Source: S010-17 sp036478895
GTDB lineage: Bacteria; Bacteroidota; Bacteroidia; Flavobacteriales; Flavobacteriaceae
Direction of reading: 5' to 3'
Assembly: GCA_036478895.1 (NCBI GenBank)
Contig: JAZGEV010000041.1
Coordinates: 1-15,511, forward strand
DNA length: 15,511 bases
Position 1 is the stretch's first letter; every line of letters starts with the position of its first letter. A model generated the notes under the pieces. That model worked only from the letters and a program-made list of their open reading frames with translations, had not been told where the DNA came from and searched no databases. Shown here in pieces: positions 6,770 to 13,411 of the stretch. A program made the translations under genes and the position numbers.

Positions 6770-7858
6770 ATGAAAATCAACTACTTACTTCCCTTTTTAA
6801 TTATTGTATTTGCATTTGCATCTTGTAAAAAAGAATCTAAAAACACCTATAAACCTCGTGTAATTAAAAACATTAGTTTGCAAAAATTTGATCACACTAA
6901 ATTTGGTTTGAAAAATTTAAGCAGTATTAGAAGTATTGAACTTGTAGATAGTACGGCTTTTTTTATTGGAAATAAAGGAAAAATTTATGGTTTTTATCCC
7001 AATGGTAATTTTTTAATCACTCCAAATAATTTTTTTGGAGGAAAAGAACCCAATTTTAGATCATCAAGCCATGTTAATTATAATTTATTTGCAATGGGTA
7101 TTGAAAGTCCGGCTTTATTATATAAAATAACAATGGATAAAGAAGCAGGTTTAAAAGAGCCAGTTTTAGTTTATTCTGAAAATCATGAAAAAGCATTTTA
7201 CAACGCCATGGCATTTTTTGACGATAAAAATGGAATTGCTCTTGGAGATCCAACTGATGATTGCATGTCAATAATTACAACAAAAAATGGAGGGGAAACT
7301 TGGCAAAAAACAGCATGTAAAGTATTGCCAAAATTACTTGAAGGTGAAGCCGCCTTTGCAGCAAGTAATACAAATATTGTCATTAAAAATGACAATGCGT
7401 GGATTGTAACTGGTGGAAAACAAACCCGCGTTTTACATACAAGTAATAAAGGAAAAATTTGGGATATTTATAACACGCCTTTAGTAAGTGGTAAGGAATC
7501 CACAGGTGGTTATACTATGGCGTTTAGTGATGAATTAAACGGTATTATTTGTGGAGGTGATTATACAGATAAAAAAGGTAATATTGCAAATAAGGCCATT
7601 ACCAAAGATGGCGGTAAAACATGGACATTAGTTGCTAACGGCAAACAGCCAGGTTATATTAGTTGTGTACAGTATGTGCCTAACACAAACGGAAAAGAAC
7701 TTTTTGCAGTGTCAACCGAAGGTGTTTATTTCTCAAACGATAGTGGTTTATCTTGGTTAAAAGTAAATGACGAAGGTTATTACACCATGCGTTTTGTAGA
7801 TAAAAATAATGCTTGGTTAGCTGGTAATGGTAAAATTGCCAAAATGCGTTTGTATTAG
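6770..7858 (+). CDS. YCF48/Asp-box beta-propeller lipoprotein
   Basis: 362 residues with a lipoprotein signal peptide (hydrophobic 5-16, lipobox FASC, Cys19). The rest reads as a beta-propeller: at least four Asp-box-like turns end in Trp at residues 178 (NGGETW), 231 (NKGKIW), 285 (DGGKTW) and 329 (DSGLSW), each about 45-55 residues apart as expected for successive blades. This resembles the YCF48/photosystem II assembly factor-like and sialidase-type BNR proteins that are often mislabelled 'oxidoreductase' or 'glycosyl hydrolase' in flavobacteria. No sialidase catalytic Arg triad or Tyr-Glu is evident, so a binding or scaffold role on the envelope is likelier than catalysis. It has its own promoter at 6658-6689 and a strong terminator, so it is monocistronic. 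Confidence 0.88.
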   Translation: MKINYLLPFLIIVFAFASCKKESKNTYKPRVIKNISLQKFDHTKFGLKNLSSIRSIELVDSTAFFIGNKGKIYGFYPNGNFLITPNNFFGGKEPNFRSSSHVNYNLFAMGIESPALLYKITMDKEAGLKEPVLVYSENHEKAFYNAMAFFDDKNGIALGDPTDDCMSIITTKNGGETWQKTACKVLPKLLEGEAAFAASNTNIVIKNDNAWIVTGGKQTRVLHTSNKGKIWDIYNTPLVSGKESTGGYTMAFSDELNGIICGGDYTDKKGNIANKAITKDGGKTWTLVANGKQPGYISCVQYVPNTNGKELFAVSTEGVYFSNDSGLSWLKVNDEGYYTMRFVDKNNAWLAGNGKIAKMRLY

Positions 7859-7908
7859 TTTTTGAAATTTTTGTTGTATTTTTTTAATTAGCAGAACATC
7901 TTTTATAT

Positions 7909-7948
7909 AAATTTAAAAACTCAGGGTTTTCCCTGAGTTTTTAAATTT
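7909..7948 (+). terminator. Strong terminator hairpin after the YCF48-like gene
   Basis: An uninterrupted 18-bp stem (7909-7926 with 7931-7948) with a TTTT loop; the core is AAAAACTCAGGG/CCCTGAGTTTTT. It includes the T-run in its 3' arm and, being nearly symmetrical, could end transcription from either side. It lies about 50 bp after the stop codon. Confidence 0.85.
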
Positions 7949-7969
7949 CAGGGAATACCCTGAGTTTTT
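7948..7969 (+). terminator. Second, overlapping terminator copy
   Basis: TCAGGG-AATA-CCCTGA (7948-7963) followed by TTTTT forms a second, shorter stem that reuses the same core. The 5' arm of the first stem (7915-7926) can instead pair with this downstream CCCTGAGTTTTT (7958-7969), so the structures are partly alternative. Just after it comes the -7 box of the next gene. Confidence 0.65.
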
Positions 7970-7985
7970 ATTATAATTGACACTT

Positions 7986-7993
7986 TATTTTTG
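7986..7993 (+). promoter_or_regulatory. TAnnTTTG -7 box for the TSP3 protein gene
   Basis: TATTTTTG ends 24 bp before the ATG at 8018, giving a short leader. No TTG at the normal -33 distance; that place is occupied by the terminator stem. Confidence 0.5.
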
Positions 7994-8017
7994 CTGATAA
8001 ATAAAGCCATAATAAAT

Positions 8018-9040
8018 ATGAAAATGCTCACATTACTTTTAGCTATTTTTATTAGTACATTAATGCACTCTCAAAACTGTGGCGTTGGTAGTGTTTTTCT
8101 TGGAAGTCAATCTGATGTAAATGCTTTTGTTACAGTGCATACTGCACCAAACCCTACATGTAACAGGATTGATGGGAATTTATATATTGGCTCTTTCACA
8201 GGTACATCCAATATCAATGACATTTCTGGTTTATCTTTTTTAACATCAACCAATACTAACTTAAACCTTCCCATTAATGATATTGGTAGTTTAACTATTG
8301 AAAATACTTCATTAATAAATTTAGATGGGTTAGATAATTTTAGTTCTGTTTCTGGTTCTTTATCAATTTACACGAATGATTTTTTAACAAATATTAATGC
8401 GTTAAGTGGATTGGTTGAAGTTGGTGAGGATATTGGAATTAATGGAAATAATGTATTAATTAGTATTAGAGCTTTAGGGAATATTGCTTATGTTGAAAAC
8501 AATATAAGTGTTTCAGATAATTCACTCCTAGATATATGCTGTTCTTTAGGTTATTTTATAAATGGTTTAAACTTTATTGGTGGCAATCTTTTTCTTAATA
8601 ATAATAACTCAAATTGTAATTCAGAAAAAATAGTTATTACAAGCTGTAATTCAATTTATATTGATTCCGATAATGATGGCATAGTAGATAACGTAGATAA
8701 CTGTCCATTTTTTTCGAATTTAAGCCAAACAGATGTTGATAATGATGGTATAGGTGATGTTTGTGATAATTGCCCAAATACTGCTAATAATAATCAGGAT
8801 GATATAGATAATGATGGCATTGGTAATGTATGTGAACGAAACGCAGGAACGGAAAATGCCGGATTAGGTATTGGTACAACAGATCCAAAAAGTCAACTGG
8901 AAGTAACATTAGGCGATGTGTTTATAAAAAACAGTCATCGTGGAATTATTATGAAATCACCATTAGGTAAATGTTTTAGAGTTCAAATAACCGAAGATGG
9001 TAGTTTTAAATCCAAAGAAATGACGTGTCCTGATAATTAA
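8018..9040 (+). CDS. Secreted L-domain/thrombospondin type 3 repeat protein
   Basis: 340 residues from the ATG at 8018; an upstream TTG at 7991 is rejected because it overlaps the promoter box and spoils the signal peptide. A signal peptide (MKMLTLLLAIFISTLMHSQ) is followed by a receptor-L-domain-like, leucine-rich beta-helical region at about 45-190 (repeating LxIxxNxxLxxIxxL). Calcium-binding thrombospondin type 3 repeats lie at about 215-272 (DSDNDGIVDNVDNCP, DVDNDGIGDVCDNCP, DIDNDGIGNVC). The C-terminal part (about 278-340) begins GLGIGTTDPKSQLEV and ends in RGIIMKSPLGKCFRVQITEDG...CP, a tail that I recall in many Bacteroidota surface proteins and that resembles phage tail-fibre/autotransporter head modules. 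No T9SS type A tail is visible. Probably an exported, calcium-stabilised surface protein; partner unknown. Confidence 0.87.
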   Translation: MKMLTLLLAIFISTLMHSQNCGVGSVFLGSQSDVNAFVTVHTAPNPTCNRIDGNLYIGSFTGTSNINDISGLSFLTSTNTNLNLPINDIGSLTIENTSLINLDGLDNFSSVSGSLSIYTNDFLTNINALSGLVEVGEDIGINGNNVLISIRALGNIAYVENNISVSDNSLLDICCSLGYFINGLNFIGGNLFLNNNNSNCNSEKIVITSCNSIYIDSDNDGIVDNVDNCPFFSNLSQTDVDNDGIGDVCDNCPNTANNNQDDIDNDGIGNVCERNAGTENAGLGIGTTDPKSQLEVTLGDVFIKNSHRGIIMKSPLGKCFRVQITEDGSFKSKEMTCPDN

Positions 9041-9233
9041 GGTAATAATGATTTGGTTTAAAAAGTTATTATTTCACGTAATGTTAACAATAAAACAATC
9101 AAAATGACCAAATAGTGTTAGTATTTGACCAAAAAGCAATAGAGTTTCATCTAATATCTATAAAATTCCGGCTTAAATGGAAACAATTTTTTACTATTAA
9201 ATAACGGATATGAGATTCAATAAAAATAACAAA

Positions 9234-9992
9234 ATGAAAAACGTACTTATAGCAGTGTTACTTACTTTTTACATAGGTAAAAACATGTATGCGCAAAGCA
9301 TAAATACTGAAGTTGGTCTTTTAACTGGTACAACCTCAATGCAAAGTGATTATGGTGAACGTGAGCATTTTGGTTCAAGTTATGCCAACATAGGTTTTGG
9401 GGCAGGAGCTGTTGTGTATTTTAGTGCTGATAATAAAAGGCGACGATGGAATGATAGATATAATAGTTTTCAAGAACACTTAAGATTGCGTGCTGAGGTT
9501 TCGTATATGAGAACCAAACTAATTCATAGAGGCGCATATACGCAAGGAAGTGGTGCAAATACTATTTTGTATAATGCTATGGAAGGCACAAGTAGTATCC
9601 TAAATTATGGTGTACAAATAGAATATTCTATTTTTAAAATGTCCAACCAAAGTTTTGTAGATCCCTATTTAAGTATTGGTTTTTTAGCAAATAGTAATTC
9701 ACCACAATTGATTTCAATTTTAGGGGAAGTTGATACAGACCCAAGCTTAATTCCTCCTGTGTATAATGATGGCGTGTTTTTAGATAAGAATAAGTCTACG
9801 TCTTTAATTATGGGATTTGGAACACGATTGAGACCAAAAAGCTATTACAATAAGTCAATTTATTTAGTAGACTTTAGATGGCAAAAATTTAATAGTGATA
9901 TTGTTGATGGTTTAAACCCAACATTAACTGCCAATAAATATAATGATTGGTTACTGTTTTTTAGCCTTGGTTATATTTTCAATTTTAATTAG
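9234..9992 (+). CDS. Predicted outer-membrane beta-barrel protein (THC0290_0291-like)
   Basis: 252 residues from the ATG at 9234, or 260 from the ATG at 9210; the shorter form gives a standard signal peptide (MKNVLIAVLLTFYIGKNMYAQ) so it is preferred. After cleavage the chain alternates polar and aromatic residues in strand-like blocks (ANIGFGAGAVVYF, LRLRAEVSYMRT, NYGVQIEYSIF, YLSIGFLA, LIMGFGTRL, YLVDFRWQKF) and finishes with LLFFSLGYIFNFN, the aromatic-ended last strand typical of barrels recognised by BAM. A stretch reading TEVGLLTGTTSMQSDYGEREHFGSS reminds me of the flavobacterial THC0290_0291 family, from memory only. Function unknown. A strong terminator at 10094-10124 ends the unit. 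Confidence 0.75.
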   Translation: MKNVLIAVLLTFYIGKNMYAQSINTEVGLLTGTTSMQSDYGEREHFGSSYANIGFGAGAVVYFSADNKRRRWNDRYNSFQEHLRLRAEVSYMRTKLIHRGAYTQGSGANTILYNAMEGTSSILNYGVQIEYSIFKMSNQSFVDPYLSIGFLANSNSPQLISILGEVDTDPSLIPPVYNDGVFLDKNKSTSLIMGFGTRLRPKSYYNKSIYLVDFRWQKFNSDIVDGLNPTLTANKYNDWLLFFSLGYIFNFN

Positions 9993-10053
9993 TAATTCAA
10001 TTTAAAATGAAATAAAAAAATAAAAGAATTTTTATATAATTCTTATTAAAATT

Positions 10054-10080
10054 TATAAGTGACTTAAGTAACCACTTATA
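10054..10080 (+). other. AT-rich hairpin before the terminator
   Basis: TATAAGTG/CACTTATA (10054-10061 with 10073-10080), 8-bp stem with an 11-nt loop that itself holds the palindrome ACTTAAGT. A further 7-bp hairpin (AAGAATT/AATTCTT, 10024-10044) precedes it. No T-run follows, so they probably protect the transcript 3' end rather than terminate. Confidence 0.4.
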
Positions 10081-10093
10081 TGTTGTTGTTTTT

Positions 10094-10124
10094 AAAAAAG
10101 CGAGTTAAAGAACTCGCTTTTTTT
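10094..10124 (+). terminator. Rho-independent terminator after the beta-barrel gene
   Basis: A perfect 13-bp stem AAAAAAGCGAGTT/AACTCGCTTTTTT with an AAAG tetraloop, ending in a T-run to 10124. This is the clearest terminator in the window and separates the barrel gene from the second two-component system. The A-run on the other side may make it bidirectional. Confidence 0.9.
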
Positions 10125-10162
10125 ATTTCAAAAAATTCGTATCTTGTCAAGAAATATTATTT

Positions 10163-11962
10163 ATGTATAAAATTGCATTTTTATTTAGTGTATTATTAAT
10201 TTCTACACTTACATTCTCTCAAAATAACAAAGTTGTAGATAGTTTACTAAATATAGTTAAAACTAGTAAAAATGATAGTGTTGTAATGACAACTTACAAT
10301 AAGCTTAGGCGTGCAACCTATTATTCCGATGCTAAAGCATCTAAAAACTACACACAAAAATATTTGGAATATGCACAAAAAAGAAGTGATTCTGCGCAAA
10401 TCATTTTAGCACATTTCTATTTGGGAAACGCCAATGTTATGAGTGGAAACTACGAGAAAGCTCTTGAGAAATATTTGATTTCTGCAAATTATTATCAACA
10501 AAAAAAAGATTTTAATAGGTACGCTTCGGTTTTAAACTCACTTGGTGCAGTTCATGAAAAAACACAAAACGATTCGCTATCATTACATTATTATAAACTA
10601 GCACGAAAAACGGGAAAATCTATCAAAGATTTTAAGCGTAGTGGTATTGCCTCTATAAACATTAGTAATATTTATAATAATAAAAAAGACTTTAAAAATG
10701 CACTTTTTTTTTCTGAAGATTCTGTTGAAGATTTAAAAACGCATCCCAGTTATCAATCTTTTTTAACACTTGCCGAAATTAATTTAGCATCGGTTTATAA
10801 TAATACAGATGATTATGTAAAGGCAAGTAAACTCTATGATAAGTTATTAAAAAAAATTGATAGTACTAAAGATATGTATAGTTACGCTGGAATTTTATTA
10901 GGAAAAGGTACGGCTTTATTTCGTCAAGGTAAAACAAAAAAAGCCAAACCATTTGTGGAGCAAGCCTATCAAAAATTTAAGAACAATAATTTTACCGATG
11001 AGAAATTTCAAATGATGCCCGAACTTATTAGCATCTATAAAGATTTAGGGAATTATAAAAAATCCGTTTCCTTATACGATGAATATACTATATTAAAAGA
11101 TTCTATTTTAAATAATAAGCAAGACAAAAATATTGCAAATGCCATTCAAAAATACGAAACAGATAAAAAAGATGCCCAATTAAAAGTATTGTCACTTGAA
11201 AATGAGAAAACAGCACAACAAAAGCAAATGTACTTATATTTGGCTTTAGCAGGTTTATTAATTGCAGGACTAATTGGTTATTCTTTACGTAAAAACAGAA
11301 AAACAACTAAAATTTTAGCTTCAAATAATATACAATTAAATAAAGCATTAGGAGATAATGAAATACTGTTAAAAGAAACTCATCATCGTGTAAAAAATTC
11401 CTTGCAAATGATATCTAGCTTGTTGTATTTACAATCGGAAAACATAGAAGATGAAAAAGCTGCTGCATCCGTAAAAGATGGACAGATTCGCGTAAAATCT
11501 ATGGCATTAATTCATCAAAAATTGTATCAAAAAGATAATTTAACAGGTGTTGAAGTGTCGGATTATATTAACGATTTGGCGGAAAGTGTTTTTCAATCTC
11601 ATAATGTTAGTAATGAAGATATTAACCTTAGTATTGATGTCGATAAAATGATATTAGATATTGATACTATAACGCCAATTGGTATAATAATCAATGAGCT
11701 GATTGTAAACGCACTAAAACACGCTTTTGATGAAACTAGTATAAAACCTAAAATAATAATCTCATTAATTAAAAAGCAAGACGCTTTAGTGTTGAAAGTA
11801 GCAGATAATGGAAAAGGGTTTAAACCCGATACAAAAAAAGAAAAATCGTTTGGTATGAAGTTAATAAAATCATTATCTCGAAAGTTAAAAGCTGATTTAA
11901 CGATTCTTAGTAAAAATGGAACAGAAGTAGTATTAAATATCAAACGATTCGAAATTAAATAA
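10163..11962 (+). CDS. TPR-containing sensor histidine kinase, HisKA_2 type
   Basis: 599 residues. A signal peptide (MYKIAFLFSVLLISTLTFSQ) is followed by a periplasmic region of tetratricopeptide-like helical repeats (about 40-310; e.g. AHFYLGNANVMSGNYEKALEKYLISANYY) and a coiled segment. One transmembrane helix lies at about 356-375 (MYLYLALAGLLIAGLIGYSL). Inside the cell comes a HisKA_2 dimerisation domain with the phosphoacceptor in KETHHRVKNSLQM (His407/His408), then the ATPase domain with N-box NELIVNALKH (from 511) and G1 box DNGKGF (548-553). The domain order fits a receptor kinase whose periplasmic TPRs read a protein or peptide partner. Its stop codon overlaps the start of a LytTR regulator (TAATG), so they are cognate partners. 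A near-match -7 sequence (TATCTTG, 10140-10146) precedes the start. Signal unknown. Confidence 0.93.
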   Translation: MYKIAFLFSVLLISTLTFSQNNKVVDSLLNIVKTSKNDSVVMTTYNKLRRATYYSDAKASKNYTQKYLEYAQKRSDSAQIILAHFYLGNANVMSGNYEKALEKYLISANYYQQKKDFNRYASVLNSLGAVHEKTQNDSLSLHYYKLARKTGKSIKDFKRSGIASINISNIYNNKKDFKNALFFSEDSVEDLKTHPSYQSFLTLAEINLASVYNNTDDYVKASKLYDKLLKKIDSTKDMYSYAGILLGKGTALFRQGKTKKAKPFVEQAYQKFKNNNFTDEKFQMMPELISIYKDLGNYKKSVSLYDEYTILKDSILNNKQDKNIANAIQKYETDKKDAQLKVLSLENEKTAQQKQMYLYLALAGLLIAGLIGYSLRKNRKTTKILASNNIQLNKALGDNEILLKETHHRVKNSLQMISSLLYLQSENIEDEKAAASVKDGQIRVKSMALIHQKLYQKDNLTGVEVSDYINDLAESVFQSHNVSNEDINLSIDVDKMILDIDTITPIGIIINELIVNALKHAFDETSIKPKIIISLIKKQDALVLKVADNGKGFKPDTKKEKSFGMKLIKSLSRKLKADLTILSKNGTEVVLNIKRFEIK

Positions 11963-12669
11963 TGACCAAAAAAATATACATAGTAGAAGACGAACCCTTA
12001 ATTGCCGATACTATTGCACACGCATTAGAAAAAGAAGGCTATGTAGTATGCGGTATAGCCGATAATGCCAAAGAGGCTTTGTATGATATAGATGATTTAA
12101 AGCCAGATTTAGTTTTGTTAGACATTAATATTATTGGCAATATCACTGGCATTGAATTAGCCGAAAAAATCAATGAAAAATTCAATATTCCATTTGTTTA
12201 TCTAACCTCATTATCCGATGAAAGCACCATCAATCTTGTAAAAAAGACTAATCCGTCTGGGTTTTTGAGCAAGCCATTTAATGAAGCAGGTTTGCGCTCC
12301 AATATAGAAATAGCATTGTTTAAATTTGAACAAAAAAAAGAAGAAAAACATTTAATAAGCAATGCATTTTTCATTAAAAATAAAGGGGAATTAATAAAAG
12401 TAAACAAAACCGATATTAATTATGTGGAAGCTTATGACAATTACTCCAAGCTGAAGTGTTGTAAAAAAGAATATCTACTTAGTTTCACCTTAAAAAGTAT
12501 GAACGAAAAATTAAATGACCCAAATTTTATACGCATTCATCGCTCTTACCTTATTAATATCAATAAAATAGATTCCCTTTTTGATGGTTATGTATTTATT
12601 GATCATAAAAAAATACCCATTGGTAAATCTTATAAAGAGGCTTTGATGAATTCTATTTCTTTGTTGTAA
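11962..12669 (+). CDS. LytTR-family response regulator
   Basis: 235 residues: a receiver domain (about 1-120) with acidic E9/D10/E11, phospho-acceptor D54 in LVLLDINI, T82/S83 and K104 in LSKPF; then LytTR (about 130-235) with IKVNKTDINYVEAYDNYSKL and NFIRIHRSYLININKI. It shares its first base with the kinase stop codon, implying translational coupling and stoichiometric expression. It is a paralogue of the regulator at 631-1368 with the same layout, though its partner kinase belongs to a different family (HisKA_2 rather than LytS type). No obvious terminator follows; instead an inverted-repeat element begins about 10 bp after the stop. Possible targets include the secreted LRR gene downstream, by position only. 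Confidence 0.94.
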   Translation: MTKKIYIVEDEPLIADTIAHALEKEGYVVCGIADNAKEALYDIDDLKPDLVLLDINIIGNITGIELAEKINEKFNIPFVYLTSLSDESTINLVKKTNPSGFLSKPFNEAGLRSNIEIALFKFEQKKEEKHLISNAFFIKNKGELIKVNKTDINYVEAYDNYSKLKCCKKEYLLSFTLKSMNEKLNDPNFIRIHRSYLININKIDSLFDGYVFIDHKKIPIGKSYKEALMNSISLL

Positions 12670-13099
12670 GCTTTTTTTAAGCACTAAGAACACAAAGTAA
12701 AATACACAAAGGACGCTAATTTTATGTTGTTTAGAATGGATTAAATATAACTAATAAATAGTTTTAGAGTTTCCACACAACTTAGTTGAACGCCGTGCCT
12801 TCTTTGTGCACTTTGTGGTTATCATAAAAGTACAATTTCAAACTTAAACTTAGTAAAATCCTTGCAAGGTTGAATATGTAATGTGATTATTATCAATGTC
12901 AAACTCAGATTATTGGAATAAATAATTTGACACTATTAAATCTTATCATTTTTAGAAATAAGAAGTCTTTTGTTTTATCTATAAAAGTAAAACGGTCTTT
13001 TCTTTTTAATTCCTTCCCTCAATAAAACCATCCATTTACTAAAAAAAACAGTTCATTCACCAAATAACTGATTTTTAAGTCCTTGTTATATATACTTTT
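12670..13099. other. 430-bp spacer between the LytTR gene and the orphan CTD-like ORF
   Basis: Apart from the inverted repeat at 12681-12830 it contains a 7-bp inverted repeat TGTCAAA/TTTGACA (12897-12903 with 12926-12932) and a 6-bp hairpin TCTTAT/ATAAGA (12941-12946 with 12958-12963). No supportable gene lies here. Just before the next ORF TATACTTTTATG is a loose match to the -7 consensus. The spacer is the natural place for regulation of the downstream secreted genes. Confidence 0.5.
12681..12830. repeat. Inverted repeat with CACAAAG-rich arms
   Basis: The left arm (12689-12716: AACACAAAGT...ACACAAAGGACGC) and right arm (12797-12820, complement AACCACAAAGTGCACAAAGAAG) are imperfect reverse complements flanking about 80 bp of unremarkable AT-rich DNA. 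I recall similar CACAAAG-rich dispersed units from other Bacteroidota genomes; that is memory, not a search. It could be a short repetitive element and could also act as a 3' structure for the two-component transcript. Confidence 0.55.
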
Positions 13100-13342
13100 A
13101 TGTCACTAAACAACAACAAAATGACAGTAAAAAGTATATCAACATTGAAAAATATTCGTATAGAAACGGAAAATGATTCCAATTATACCATAGAAATACG
13201 CACTTATTTGGGTACAACTATTTTTAAAGATACCATTCTGCCAAAAAATAAAATTATTTCCATTAAAGGCTTAAACCCTGGCAAATACATCATTCATATT
13301 TCGAATGAATTAAAATTAATTAAGCGACAAATAAATATTTAA
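13100..13342 (+). CDS. Free-standing T9SS C-terminal (type A sorting)-like domain, 80 residues
   Basis: 80 residues with no signal peptide or membrane segment. From about residue 10 it reads like a type IX secretion type A sorting domain: VKSISTLKNIRI, then YTIEIRTYLGTTIFK (compare the family's 'iyn..G..v'), then IISIKGLNPGKYIIHISN and a closing LIKRQINI strand. Such domains are normally the last 70-90 residues of large secreted proteins; here there is no passenger, and an in-frame stop lies 8 codons upstream of the ATG. It may be a relic of a decayed cargo gene, or a real small protein. A second ATG at 13121 is also possible. The LRR gene starts 69 bp downstream, so co-transcription is likely. 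Confidence 0.6.
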   Translation: MSLNNNKMTVKSISTLKNIRIETENDSNYTIEIRTYLGTTIFKDTILPKNKIISIKGLNPGKYIIHISNELKLIKRQINI

Positions 13343-13411
13343 TACAATAATAACGATTTATCATAATAATTAAAAACAAAATCAATTTATAACTTTTAAA
13401 ATAACAATCTT

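Noticed and set aside
7991..8017. TTG start for the TSP3 protein
   Set aside because: It overlaps the TAnnTTTG box and adds nine residues that spoil a good signal peptide beginning at 8018.
9041..9209. Repeated TGACCAAA words at about 9100-9140 as an operator
   Set aside because: Only two short, AT-rich copies at irregular distance, with no dyad and no good promoter box beside them.
11599..11943. Minus-strand ORF of 114 residues opposite the HisKA_2 kinase
   Set aside because: A shadow of the well-supported ATPase domain frame; no independent signal.
12665..12685. AAGCTTTTTTTAAGC after the second LytTR gene as a terminator
   Set aside because: The possible stem is only 4 bp, with the T-run in the loop rather than after the stem.
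12897..12932. TGTCAAA/TTTGACA inverted repeat as a defined operator
   Set aside because: A 7-bp arm with a 22-nt spacer in AT-rich DNA could easily arise by chance; kept only as a note in the spacer entry.
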